A stretch of DNA of 17,659 nucleotides from Actinomycetes bacterium. Its GTDB lineage: Bacteria > Actinomycetota > Actinomycetes > Actinomycetales > Cellulomonadaceae. The notes under the pieces are model-generated. The model saw nothing but the letters and a program-made list of their open reading frames with translations, did no database searches and was not told where the DNA came from. Below are positions 1 through 7,541 of this stretch, in pieces. Positions within the stretch are counted from its first letter, which is position 1, and each line of letters opens with the position of its first letter. The position numbers and the translations under genes are program-made. The stretch covers positions 1 through 17,659 of the forward strand of contig JAEYXM010000240.1 in the NCBI GenBank assembly GCA_023428465.1, given 5' to 3'.

Positions 1-421
1 CCCGGGCGTCGTCGCCGCCCGCGACCCGGGCCGCCGCGAGCGCCGCGCAGCCCAGCGCCATGCCGACCGTGCGCGAGTCGACGACGTGCACGGGGACGCC
101 GGATGTCTGGGCGGCGAGCTGCGCGGACGTCACCGTGCCGGACAGCTCCCCGGACAGGTGGACCGAGACGATCTCCCGGGCGCCGCGCGCCGCCACTCGG
201 GCATAGGCCCGCGCGAACGACTCCGGACCGGGGTGGGCCGTGCGTACCGTCGCGCCGGACCGCAGTGCCTCGACGAGCTGGGAGGGGCTGATGTCGACAC
301 CCTCGCGGTGCGGGACGCCGTCCACCACCACGTCGAGGGGCACGACGACGAGCCCGGCCGCCTCGACGAGCCCCGTCGGGAGCGACGCGGTGGAGTCGGT
401 GACGACCGCGACGTCGCGCAC
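1..421 (-). CDS. DegV family protein, partial (C-terminal part beyond window)
   Basis: This is the N-terminal 140 codons of a DegV-family protein. DegV (FakB-like) proteins bind a fatty acid and, in Firmicutes, present it to the kinase FakA; the role in actinobacteria is less clear. The start reads MRDVAVVTDSTASLP, the usual DegV opening strand with the TDST motif at residues 8-11. A later conserved stretch reads VSVHLSGELSGT, matching the family's I-x-LSS-x-LSGT region. The usual TSQPSP lipid-binding motif appears as TAHPGP (residues 61-66), so the first Thr is kept but the rest has diverged. The GTG start lies one base after the leuS stop, with no clear Shine-Dalgarno sequence, so translation is probably coupled to leuS. 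The gene runs off the left edge of the window. The family call is firm; the ligand is not known. Confidence 0.9.
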   Translation of the reverse strand, partial: MRDVAVVTDSTASLPTGLVEAAGLVVVPLDVVVDGVPHREGVDISPSQLVEALRSGATVRTAHPGPESFARAYARVAARGAREIVSVHLSGELSGTVTSAQLAAQTSGVPVHVVDSRTVGMALGCAALAAARVAGGDDAR

Positions 422-422
422 G

Positions 423-3356
423 TCAGGCCGGCACCACGTTGACCAGGCGCGGCGCCTTCACGATCACCGTGCGCACGTCGCGACCCGCGAGCGTCTTGAG
501 GACCTTCTCCGATGCCAGGGCCCGCTCGCGCAGCTCCTCCTCGGTGGCGTCCGGGGAGACCTCGAGCTTGTCGCGGACCTTGCCCTGCACCTGGATGACA
601 CAGGTCACGGAGTCGACGACCAGGTACGCCGGGTCGGCGACCGGGAACGGCTCGCGGATCAGGCTGTCCGGGTGCCCCAGGCGGGACCACAGCTCCTCGG
701 CGATGTGCGGGGCGAAGGGCGCGACCATGAGCACGATCGCCTCGGCTGCGGCACGCGGCACGCGGTCCAGCGACGTCAGGTGGTTGTTGAGCACGATGAG
801 GCGCGCGATGGCCGTGTTGAACCGCATCGCGTCCATCTCGGTGCGGGCCTCGGCGATCGTGCGGTGCAGCAGTCGCGTCGTCTCGAGCGTCGGCGCGTCG
901 TCGACCACGGTGACCTCACCGGTCCCCTCGTCGACGACGTTGCGCCACAGCCGCTGCAGGAACCGCTGCGACCCGACGACGGCACGCGTCTCCCACGGCC
1001 GGGACAGGTCCAGCGGGCCCATGTACATCTCGTAGACCCGGAACGTGTCGGCACCGTAGGCGGCGTACATCTCGTCCGGCGTGACGACGTTCTTCAGCGA
1101 CTTGCCGATCTTGCCGTACTCCTGCGTGACCGGCGCACCCTCCCAGGTGAAGCCCGTCGGCGACGCGGCGTCCTCGACGACCTCGGCGGCCGGGACGGGC
1201 TGGCCCCGGTCGTCGCGGTACGCGTAGGCCTGGATGTAGCCCTGGTTGAACAACGTGTGGAACGGCTCGACGCCGCTGACGTGGCCCAGGTCGTACAGGA
1301 CCTTGTGCCAGAACCGCGCGTACAGCAGGTGCAGCACCGCGTGCTCGACGCCGCCGACGTACAGGTCGACGCCGCCGGACGCACCGACGGTCCCGTTGTG
1401 GTCCGGTGCGAGCCAGTACCGCTCGAGCTCGGGGTCGACGATGACGTCGCGCCGCCCGGGCTCCAGGTAGTTCAGGTAGTACCAGCAGGACCCGGCCCAG
1501 TTGGGCATGGTGTTCGTGTCGCGCCGGTACTGCCTCGGTCCGTCGCCCAGGTCCAGGGTGACGTTGACCCACTCGTCGTTGCGGCCGAGCGGCGGCTCGG
1601 GCATCGAGTGCACGTCGTCCGGGTCGAACGTGCGCGGCGAGTAGTCGGGGACGTCCGGCAGGTCCACGGGCAGCAGGTGCTCGGGAACCGCGATCGGCAG
1701 GTCGTGCTCGTCGTAGACGATCGGGAACGGCTCACCCCAGTAGCGCTGCCGGCTGAAGAGCCAGTCGCGCAGCCGGTAGGTGACGGTCCCGTGCCCGACG
1801 CCGTGCTCGGCCAGCCAGGCGGTGATCGCCGCCTTCGCGGCGGGCACGTCCATGCCGTTCAGGTTGATCGTGTCGTTCTCCGAGCCGATGACGACGCCGT
1901 CACCCGTGTACGCGCCGCCCGGGTGGTCCGCGGGGGGCTGCACGGTGTGCACGACGGGCAGCTCGAAGGTGGTCGCGAACTCGAAGTCGCGCTCGTCGCC
2001 GCCCGGGACCGCCATGATCGCGCCGGTCCCGTAGCCCCACAGCACGTAGTCCGCGGTGAAGATCGGGATCAGCTCGTGGTTGACCGGGTTGATCGCGAGG
2101 TGGCCGGTGAAGACCCCGGTCTTGCGGCCGGCGTCGGCCTGGCGCTCGACCGCCGTCTTGCCCGCGGTCTCGGCGCGGTACGCCGCGACGGCCGCGGTCG
2201 GGCTCTTGTGGCCCCCGGTCCACGCGCCGTACGTGCCGTCGGGCCACTGCGGGGGCACCTCGTCGAGCAGCGGGTGCTCGGGGGCGACGACCATGAACGT
2301 CGCGCCGAACAGGGTGTCGGGCCGTGTCGTGAAGACCTCGACCTCCTCCCCGCCGATGACGTCGAACGTCACCATCGCGCCCTCGGAACGGCCGATCCAG
2401 TTGCGCTGCATGGTGCGCACCTTCTCGGGCCAGTCGATGACGTCCAGGTCGTCCACCAGGCGGTCCGCGTAGGCGGTGATCCGCATGTTCCACTGGCGCA
2501 GGTTGCGCTTGAACACCGGGTAGTTGCCGCGCTCGGAACGGCCGTCGACCGTGACCTCCTCGTTCGCCAGCACCGTGCCCAGGCCCGGGCACCAGTTCAC
2601 GGGCGTCTCCGAGACGTAGGCCAGGCGACGCGCGTCCACGGCGCGGCGGCGTTCGACGTCGTCCAGCTCCGCCCAGGTGCGGCCGGCGAAGTCCTCGGGC
2701 AGCGCGCGCGTACCGGCCTCGTACTCCGCGACCAGCTCGCTCACCGGGCGGGCGCGGCCCGTCCCGCCACCCGGGCGCGGCGCCTCGTCGTCGTACCAGG
2801 CGTTGAAGACCTGCAGGAAGATCCACTGCGTCCAGCGCACGTAGTCGCTGTCGGTGGTCGCGAAGGTGCGGCGGGGGTCGTGCGCCAGGCCCAGGCGGCG
2901 CAGCTGGCGCCGCATGACCGCGATGTTCTCCTCCGTCGTCTTGCGGGGGTGCTGGCCCGTCTGGACGGCGTACTGCTCGGCGGGCAGGCCGAAGGCGTCG
3001 TAGCCCAGCGCGTGCAGCACGTTGTCGCCGCACATGCGCCGGTACCGGCCGACGACGTCGGTCGCGATGTACCCCAGGGGGTGCCCGACGTGCAGGCCCG
3101 CGCCCGACGGGTACGGGAACATGTCCATGACGAAGAACGACGGCGACGCCGGGTCCGCGAGCCTGCCCTGGGCGTCCGTGAGCCGGCCCACCGGGTTGGG
3201 CGTGTGGAAGGTGCCCTGCTCCTCCCAGCGGTCCTGCCACGCGAGCTCGAGCCGCGTCGCGAGCGCCGGGCTGTACCGGTGCGCAGGCTCGGGCGGCGCG
3301 CCCGGAGTCGCGCCGGAGTCGGTGGTCGGGACGGGGGCGTCGTCGGGGGTGTGCAC
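423..3356 (-). CDS. leuS: Leucyl-tRNA synthetase
   Basis: Leucyl-tRNA synthetase is a cytoplasmic class Ia enzyme that charges tRNA-Leu with leucine. The protein is 977 aa. The HIGH signature is HVGH at residues 89-92, preceded by PYPSG. The CP1 editing domain includes TTRPDTLFGATFM and YGTGAIMAVPG followed by DERDFEFA, which keeps the Asp that positions the misacylated amino acid. The KMSKS loop is the variant KIGKS at residues 749-753, within KIGKSLKN. The C-terminal part has the anticodon-binding region and a VQVQGKVRDK-like stretch (here IQVQGKVRDKLEV). The start is GTG at 3356, preceded by an N-terminal extension of about 25 Pro/Ala-rich residues before RYSPALATRL. It lies 9 nt after the metal permease stop, so it may be read from that operon as well as from a promoter inside it. 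No clear Shine-Dalgarno sequence is visible. Confidence 0.98.
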   Translation of the reverse strand: MHTPDDAPVPTTDSGATPGAPPEPAHRYSPALATRLELAWQDRWEEQGTFHTPNPVGRLTDAQGRLADPASPSFFVMDMFPYPSGAGLHVGHPLGYIATDVVGRYRRMCGDNVLHALGYDAFGLPAEQYAVQTGQHPRKTTEENIAVMRRQLRRLGLAHDPRRTFATTDSDYVRWTQWIFLQVFNAWYDDEAPRPGGGTGRARPVSELVAEYEAGTRALPEDFAGRTWAELDDVERRRAVDARRLAYVSETPVNWCPGLGTVLANEEVTVDGRSERGNYPVFKRNLRQWNMRITAYADRLVDDLDVIDWPEKVRTMQRNWIGRSEGAMVTFDVIGGEEVEVFTTRPDTLFGATFMVVAPEHPLLDEVPPQWPDGTYGAWTGGHKSPTAAVAAYRAETAGKTAVERQADAGRKTGVFTGHLAINPVNHELIPIFTADYVLWGYGTGAIMAVPGGDERDFEFATTFELPVVHTVQPPADHPGGAYTGDGVVIGSENDTINLNGMDVPAAKAAITAWLAEHGVGHGTVTYRLRDWLFSRQRYWGEPFPIVYDEHDLPIAVPEHLLPVDLPDVPDYSPRTFDPDDVHSMPEPPLGRNDEWVNVTLDLGDGPRQYRRDTNTMPNWAGSCWYYLNYLEPGRRDVIVDPELERYWLAPDHNGTVGASGGVDLYVGGVEHAVLHLLYARFWHKVLYDLGHVSGVEPFHTLFNQGYIQAYAYRDDRGQPVPAAEVVEDAASPTGFTWEGAPVTQEYGKIGKSLKNVVTPDEMYAAYGADTFRVYEMYMGPLDLSRPWETRAVVGSQRFLQRLWRNVVDEGTGEVTVVDDAPTLETTRLLHRTIAEARTEMDAMRFNTAIARLIVLNNHLTSLDRVPRAAAEAIVLMVAPFAPHIAEELWSRLGHPDSLIREPFPVADPAYLVVDSVTCVIQVQGKVRDKLEVSPDATEEELRERALASEKVLKTLAGRDVRTVIVKAPRLVNVVPA

Positions 3357-3365
3357 GCGCCCAGG

Positions 3366-4256
3366 CTACCGACCTCGCGCGAGCGGTTTCGCCGACCGAC
3401 CGGCCCCGGATCGGTGCGCGGCGCGACGGGCGGCCGCCTCCCGGCGCCTGGCCACGACGTACGCGACGGCGAACGCCAGCCCCTGGCACACCACGACGAG
3501 GCCCGCACTCGCGACGTCGAGCGCGTAGCTCGCCCACACCCCGACGACGGCGCACCCCGCCGCGACGGCCGGGGCGACCCACAGCATCCGCCAGATCCGG
3601 TCCGTCAGGAGCGACGCCGTCGCGCCGGGCGTGATGAGCATCGCGACCGCGAGCACGACGCCGACGGCCTGCAGCGCGACGACGACCGTCACCGCGAGCA
3701 GCCCCAGCAGCAGCACTCCGGTGCGCCGGACCGGCAGGCCGATGACGTGCGCGTGGACCCGGTCGAACGCGTACACGGTGATGTCGCGACGGCGCAGGAC
3801 GAGCAGCGCGGCGGCGACCGCACCGAGCACGAGCACCTGCGCGACGTCCGCGTCGGACACGCCGAGGACGTTCCCGAACAGGATGTGCGACAGGTCGATG
3901 CGCGACGGCGTCACCGAGACGAGCACCACCCCGACGGCGAAGACGGTCGTGAAGACGACGCCGATCGCCGCGTCCTCCTTGATGCGGCTCGTCTCGCGGA
4001 CCCACCCGATGAGCGCGACCGCGCCGACGCCGAACACGAAGGCACCGAGCGCGAACGGCGCTCCCAGCAGGTACGCGAGCACGACGCCGGGCAGCACCGC
4101 GTGCGAGACCGCGTCGCCCATGAGTGACCAGCCGATGAGCACGAGCCAGCAGCTCAGCAGGGCGCACACGACCCCGGCGACGACGGTGACGAGCAGGGCG
4201 CGCTGCATGAACTCGTACTGCCACGGCTCCACGAGGAGCTCCAGGAAGCCGCTCAC
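3366..4256 (-). CDS. Metal ABC transporter permease (ABC-3 family, probably Mn/Fe)
   Basis: This is the membrane-spanning subunit of a metal-uptake ABC transporter of the ZnuB/MntB/TroC type (ABC-3 family). The protein is 296 aa and has about eight hydrophobic helices. The family signature GDAVSHAVLPGVVLAYLLG appears near residue 50, followed by SRIKEDAAIGVVF. The distal part contains GNVLGVSDADV and MLITPGATASLL. The start is GTG at 4256, overlapping the ATPase stop as GTGA. It is preceded by GGGAGG with a 7-nt spacer, which fixes this start over earlier in-frame codons that would run into the ATPase gene. The C-terminal tail is Arg/Ala-rich and basic, consistent with a cytoplasmic end. Its partners are the ATPase and binding lipoprotein just upstream. 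Confidence 0.94.
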   Translation of the reverse strand: MSGFLELLVEPWQYEFMQRALLVTVVAGVVCALLSCWLVLIGWSLMGDAVSHAVLPGVVLAYLLGAPFALGAFVFGVGAVALIGWVRETSRIKEDAAIGVVFTTVFAVGVVLVSVTPSRIDLSHILFGNVLGVSDADVAQVLVLGAVAAALLVLRRRDITVYAFDRVHAHVIGLPVRRTGVLLLGLLAVTVVVALQAVGVVLAVAMLITPGATASLLTDRIWRMLWVAPAVAAGCAVVGVWASYALDVASAGLVVVCQGLAFAVAYVVARRREAAARRAAHRSGAGRSAKPLARGR

Positions 4257-4987
4257 CGTCCGGCCTCCCGCTCGAGCCCGAACGTCCGGGCGAGGTTCTC
4301 GGGCGTCAGGACCTGCGCCGTGGGGCCGGCGGCGAGGACCCGCCGCTGGAGGAGCACCGAGCTCTCGCAGAGGTCCGGGAGCATCCCGAGGTCGTGCGTG
4401 GAGACGACGAGGCTGCACCCGGCGGCCACGAGGTCGCGCAGCACCGCGGTCACGGCGGCCTCGGACGCGACGTCGACCCCCGAGAACGGCTCGTCCAGCA
4501 GCAGCAGGCGGGCCTCCTGGGCGAGCGCCCGCGCGAGGAGGACCCGCTGTCGCTGGCCGCCCGAGAGCCGCCCGATCTGCCGGTGCGCGAGGCCGGCGAG
4601 CCCGACGCGCTCGAGCGAGGCCGCGACCACCGCACGGTCCGCGGGCCGGGGACGTCGCGTGCGCCCCAGCAGGTGGTAGCGGCCCATGAGGACGACGTCG
4701 GCGACGTCCACCGGGAAGTGCGGGTCGACGTTGTCGGCCTGCGGCACGTAGGCGACCAGGCCACGCCGGCGCGCGTCGTCCGCGGCGCCGCCGAGGACCT
4801 CGACCGACCCGGCCGACGGACGGACCAGGCCGACGACCGCCTTGAAGAGCGTGGACTTCCCCGAGCCGTTCGCACCGACCAGCCCGCACGCCTGCCCGGT
4901 CCCGACCTCGAGGTCCACCTCCTCGAGTGCCGGCACGTCGCCGTACTGCACCGTGAGCCCGGCGACGCGCAGCGCGGCCGCGGTCAC
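4253..4987 (-). CDS. Metal ABC transporter ATP-binding protein
   Basis: This is the ATPase that powers the metal importer encoded with it; the protein is 244 aa. Walker A is GANGSGKST (residues 38-46), the ABC signature is LSGGQRQR (141-148), Walker B is LLLLDEP (161-167) and the switch His is H198 in STHDL. The Q-loop reads YVPQADNVDPHFPVDVADVVLMGR in part, and the VDxxFPVxVxDVVxMGR pattern is typical of the ZnuC/MntA metal-transport branch rather than of lipid or drug exporters. The GTG start at 4987 overlaps the stop of the binding-protein gene as GTGA. Its own stop overlaps the permease start in the same way, so the three proteins are probably translated together. Confidence 0.96.
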   Translation of the reverse strand: MTAAALRVAGLTVQYGDVPALEEVDLEVGTGQACGLVGANGSGKSTLFKAVVGLVRPSAGSVEVLGGAADDARRRGLVAYVPQADNVDPHFPVDVADVVLMGRYHLLGRTRRPRPADRAVVAASLERVGLAGLAHRQIGRLSGGQRQRVLLARALAQEARLLLLDEPFSGVDVASEAAVTAVLRDLVAAGCSLVVSTHDLGMLPDLCESSVLLQRRVLAAGPTAQVLTPENLARTFGLEREAGR

Positions 4988-5961
4988 GGGTCCTGCCCCG
5001 CGAGCCCGGCCAGGAGGAGGTCGATGTCGTGAGCCAGGAGGTCCACGTACGTCGGGACGGGCCCTTCCGGCCCGCTCAGGGAGTCGACGTAGAGCTCTCC
5101 TGCGAACGCGGCGCCGGACTCACGCGCGACCTGCTGCTGAGCCGTTGGGGAGACCGTCCACTCGCAGAACACCGCGGGGACGTCGCGGTCACGCACGGTG
5201 TCGATCACGCGTGCGACCTGCCGCGGCGTGCCCTGTCGCTCGGCGTTGACGGGCCACAGGTACGCCTCCGCCAGCCCGGTGTCGCGCGCCAGGTAGCTGA
5301 AGGCGCCCTCGCACGTGACGAGGGTCCGGGCGCCGACGGGCAGGTCGGCGAGCCCGTCCACGAGGCGCTGCTCGAGTGCCTCGAGCTCCGCGGCCAGGCC
5401 GGCGGCACGCTCCGCGTACCCGGCCGCGTTCGCCGGGTCCACCTCGGCGAGCGCCTCGGCGACTGCCGCGACGTACTCGCGACCTGCCCGGGGCGACATC
5501 CAGGCATGCGGGTTGTGCACGACGCCGCGGAGCTCCGCTGCGGTGCCATGCACCGGCAGGGGCTCGATGCGGTCCCCCACCACGACGAGCGGCACATCGA
5601 GCGGGTCCACCAGATCGTGCAGCCACACCTCGAGGCCCAGTCCGTTGGCGACGACGAGGTCGGCGTCCGCGGCCCGCTGCAGGTCGGCCGGCGTCGGCTC
5701 GTAGCCGTGCACGTTCATACCCGGGCCGGTGATCGACGTCACCGTCACCTCCGGGCCGCCGACCTGCGCGACGACGTCCGCGAGCACGGTGAACGTGGCC
5801 ACGACGGCCATGGGGCGGCCGGGCTCCGCCAGGGCCCCGGACCCCGTGGGAGGGTCGCCGGCCGCCACGCTGCATCCCGACGTCGTCACCGCGACCAGGC
5901 CGACGGCCAGGACCACGGCCAGCCCGGCGCCGACGGGCATGCGGCGTCGGCGGGCGGGCAT
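4984..5961 (-). CDS. Metal ABC transporter substrate-binding lipoprotein (PsaA/TroA family, Mn-type ligands)
   Basis: This is an extracytoplasmic metal-binding lipoprotein of the cluster A-I (ZnuA/PsaA/TroA) family, 325 aa. A basic n-region and hydrophobic stretch end in the lipobox VTTSGC, with lipidated Cys30. Likely metal ligands are H85 (NVHGYEPTP), H152 (NPHAWMSP), E218 (TCEGAFSYL) and D293 (LYVDSLS). A His/His/Glu/Asp set with Glu in the EGAF position matches the Mn-binding PsaA class; zinc binders usually have a His there and a His-rich loop, and that loop is absent. Manganese or ferrous iron is therefore more likely than zinc, but this is an inference. The ATG start at 5961 has no properly spaced Shine-Dalgarno sequence; see the possible leaderless promoter just upstream. 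It is the first gene of the transporter operon. Confidence 0.93.
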   Translation of the reverse strand: MPARRRRMPVGAGLAVVLAVGLVAVTTSGCSVAAGDPPTGSGALAEPGRPMAVVATFTVLADVVAQVGGPEVTVTSITGPGMNVHGYEPTPADLQRAADADLVVANGLGLEVWLHDLVDPLDVPLVVVGDRIEPLPVHGTAAELRGVVHNPHAWMSPRAGREYVAAVAEALAEVDPANAAGYAERAAGLAAELEALEQRLVDGLADLPVGARTLVTCEGAFSYLARDTGLAEAYLWPVNAERQGTPRQVARVIDTVRDRDVPAVFCEWTVSPTAQQQVARESGAAFAGELYVDSLSGPEGPVPTYVDLLAHDIDLLLAGLAGQDP

Positions 5962-5966
5962 ACCTC

Positions 5967-5972
5967 ACCCTA
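5967..5972 (-). promoter_or_regulatory. Possible -10 element for a leaderless metal-transporter transcript
   Basis: The minus strand reads TAGGGT, fitting TAnnnT, five bases before the ATG at 5961. This spacing is close to that seen for leaderless actinobacterial mRNAs, and a normally spaced Shine-Dalgarno sequence is missing. I see no good -35 and no clear Zur or DtxR-type box. The call is tentative. Confidence 0.25.
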
Positions 5973-6003
5973 GGCGATCGTCCTCCGGGCGCTCCGGGCG
6001 TCC

Positions 6004-6717
6004 TCAGCCGTCGGTCGGGGCGGTCCGGCCGAGGAGCAGGTACACCTCGACGGCCCCCGTGGGCTGCACGACGACCCAGCCCAGGTCGGGTGCCGTGAGC
6101 CCGAAGTCGGAGAGCGTGACGGGCACCTGGCCCGCGAGCTCCACGCCGTCGACCGTCCGCTGCACGTCGAAGGCGGCGTTCACGGGGACACCCACCCCGT
6201 GCATGGTCAGCGTGCCGGACACCGGCACGGACACCTGGGCCGCGGACTCCGCGAGCGCGGACAGGTCGACCGGCTGCGTGAGCTCGAACGTCGCCTGCGG
6301 GTACGTGCTCACGTCGAGCGCGCGCCGGAAGAACGCGTCGCGCGCGGACTCCTCGGTGGAGATGGACCCGGCGTCCACGACGATGGACGCGGCGGTGAGC
6401 TGCGTGCCCTCGACGGTCAGCGAGCCGCCGACGTCTTCCGTGCGGCCGACGACGGTCACCGCGGTGCCCGAGAGGGTCTCGTCGAGGCGGTAGCCCGCCT
6501 CGGAGCCCGGCTGGACGTACCAGCTCCCGGCGACGTCCACCGGTCCGGTGGGCACCTCGGGGGTGACCACCGGCGACGGCGTGAGCGTGAGCGGCTCAGG
6601 GGCCTCGCGTGCGAAGAACGTGGCGTACACCCAGGGCCCGCCGACGACGACGCCCACGGCGATGAGCATGCCGACGAGGGTGCGCACGAGCCAGCGGCGA
6701 CGTTGCGTCTCGCTCAC
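6004..6717 (-). CDS. YceI-like domain protein, membrane-anchored
   Basis: The YceI family has a lipocalin-like barrel that binds isoprenoid or other amphiphilic molecules. Here it is a 237-aa protein with one N-terminal membrane helix (about residues 10-34) and a short Pro/Thr-rich linker, followed by the YceI domain (about 60-237). Family traits include GSWYVQPGSEAGYRLDE, the strand VVGRTEDVGGSLTVEG, FFRRALDVSTYPQATF (the usual FF..D...YP..F pattern) and SGTLTMHGVGVPV. The end reads DFGLTAPDLGWVVVQPTGAVEVYLLL, as is usual for the family. The domain should face the outside of the membrane. The GTG start at 6717 overlaps the copC-like stop as GTGA and is preceded by AGGAG with a 6-nt spacer. 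Pairing with a CopC protein suggests a shared envelope or respiratory role, which is inferred. The binding ligand is unknown. Confidence 0.92.
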   Translation of the reverse strand: MSETQRRRWLVRTLVGMLIAVGVVVGGPWVYATFFAREAPEPLTLTPSPVVTPEVPTGPVDVAGSWYVQPGSEAGYRLDETLSGTAVTVVGRTEDVGGSLTVEGTQLTAASIVVDAGSISTEESARDAFFRRALDVSTYPQATFELTQPVDLSALAESAAQVSVPVSGTLTMHGVGVPVNAAFDVQRTVDGVELAGQVPVTLSDFGLTAPDLGWVVVQPTGAVEVYLLLGRTAPTDG

Positions 6718-7394
6718 GAGGCGCTCCTGCGTCGGCGGACGACCAGGGCCGCGGCGGCACCGGTGGCGACGACGCACGCCGCCGCGAGCGCCCACGGGCC
6801 GACGCCCGACGTCGTGGGGTCGGCAGGATCCTCGGGTGCCGTCGCGCCCGCGGTGACGGTCTCGGTCGGCTCGCTGGTCGGCTCGCTGGTGGGCTCGTCG
6901 GTCGGCTCGCTCGTCGGTTCGTCGGTCGGCTCCGGCGCGGGGCTCTCGGCGGGCGGGTCGGCGGGTTCGGCATCCGCCGTCACAGTGAAGGCGAGCGTCC
7001 CGCTCACCGTGTGCCCGTCGCCCGCGACGGAGCGCCACGTGACCGTGTAGTCACCCGAGGGCATGCCGGTGAGCAGGGCCTGGGTGACCGTCGCGTCGAG
7101 CACCTGTGCGGCGCCGTCGGACCACACGCGACCGTCGGTCCCTGCGACGAGGACCTCGGAGCCGAGGCCCGCCTGGGGCGCCGCGAACGTCAGGACGACC
7201 TGGGCCGGAGCGGCCTCGAGGACCGCACCGTCGGCCGGGTCGCTGCCGATGAGGGCGTCGTGGGCGAGGGCAGGTGTCGCGAGAGCGAAGGACGCCGCGA
7301 GGACGGCGACGGGGACGGCGCGCATCGCGGTCCACGCACGGCGGCGCCGCGAGGTCGGCGCGGATGGGGCCACGGCCAGGGGGTGCCGCACCAC
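6714..7394 (-). CDS. CopC domain protein, copper-binding, C-terminally anchored
   Basis: CopC proteins are extracytoplasmic copper carriers. This one is 226 aa from the GTG at 7394, the first of two adjacent GTGs; the second is at 7391. AGGAG lies 7 nt before the 7394 start. A signal peptide should be cut after PALA44, leaving His45 as the mature N-terminus. That His, with D126 and H128 in GDGHTVSGTLAF, matches the Cu(II) site of CopC (His1 and a later Asp-x-His). HDALIGSDPADGAVL is the usual CopC opening. A Pro/Thr/Glu/Ser-rich linker of repeated PTSE/PTDE units follows, and a C-terminal helix plus RRRR anchor it in the membrane. No CopD partner is present nearby. The gene is translationally coupled to the YceI gene. 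Starting at the internal ATG at 7325 would shorten the n-region but has no Shine-Dalgarno sequence. Confidence 0.92.
   Translation of the reverse strand: MVRHPLAVAPSAPTSRRRRAWTAMRAVPVAVLAASFALATPALAHDALIGSDPADGAVLEAAPAQVVLTFAAPQAGLGSEVLVAGTDGRVWSDGAAQVLDATVTQALLTGMPSGDYTVTWRSVAGDGHTVSGTLAFTVTADAEPADPPAESPAPEPTDEPTSEPTDEPTSEPTSEPTETVTAGATAPEDPADPTTSGVGPWALAAACVVATGAAAALVVRRRRSAS
6862..6933 (-). repeat. Tandem 12-bp repeat, six units, coding for a PT(S/D)E linker
   Basis: Six head-to-tail 12-bp units of the type tcggtcggctcg, with few changes, encode PTSEPTDE-like residues of the CopC linker. The repeat keeps frame, so unit number can change without breaking the gene. Confidence 0.85.
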
Positions 7395-7442
7395 TCTCCC
7401 TCTCCTCGTCCGGTGGCCGCTGCGGGGCGCTGCGACGGCCCA

Positions 7443-7473
7443 ACGGTACGTCAGGCGGGGTGCGTCAGGGCAA
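7443..7473 (-). promoter_or_regulatory. Candidate promoter for copC-yceI
   Basis: On the minus strand TTGCCC (7473-7468) and TACCGT (7448-7443) are separated by 19 nt. The -10 fits TAnnnT, and the predicted start is about 40 nt before the copC GTG. The spacing is long and the -35 is weak. It is the best candidate in the 145-nt gap between the metallophosphoesterase stop and copC. Confidence 0.3.
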
Positions 7474-7511
7474 ACCGCCGACCCCGCCCGGCCGTGCCGC
7501 GACCCGCCGTG

Positions 7512-7541
7512 GACCGGCGAACCGCCCGGGGGACGCCGGTC
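7512..7541 (-). terminator. Inverted repeat at the end of the metallophosphoesterase gene
   Basis: GACCGGCG at 7512-7519 and CGCCGGTC at 7534-7541 form a perfect 8-bp stem with a 14-nt loop. The stem overlaps the stop codon at 7540-7542. No U-tract follows, which is common for actinobacterial terminators. It would separate this gene from copC. Confidence 0.4.

Noticed and set aside
240..4127. Very long plus-strand open frame antisense to leuS and the permease
   Set aside because: The translation is Arg/Asp/Val/His-rich with no motifs, and it is a mirror of the strong GC3 bias of leuS and its neighbours on the minus strand.
5962..6003. Zur or DtxR/MntR operator before the metal importer
   Set aside because: The gap has no AT-rich palindrome. 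TAGGGTGAGGT has a slight likeness to half a DtxR-type box, but about half of the positions disagree.
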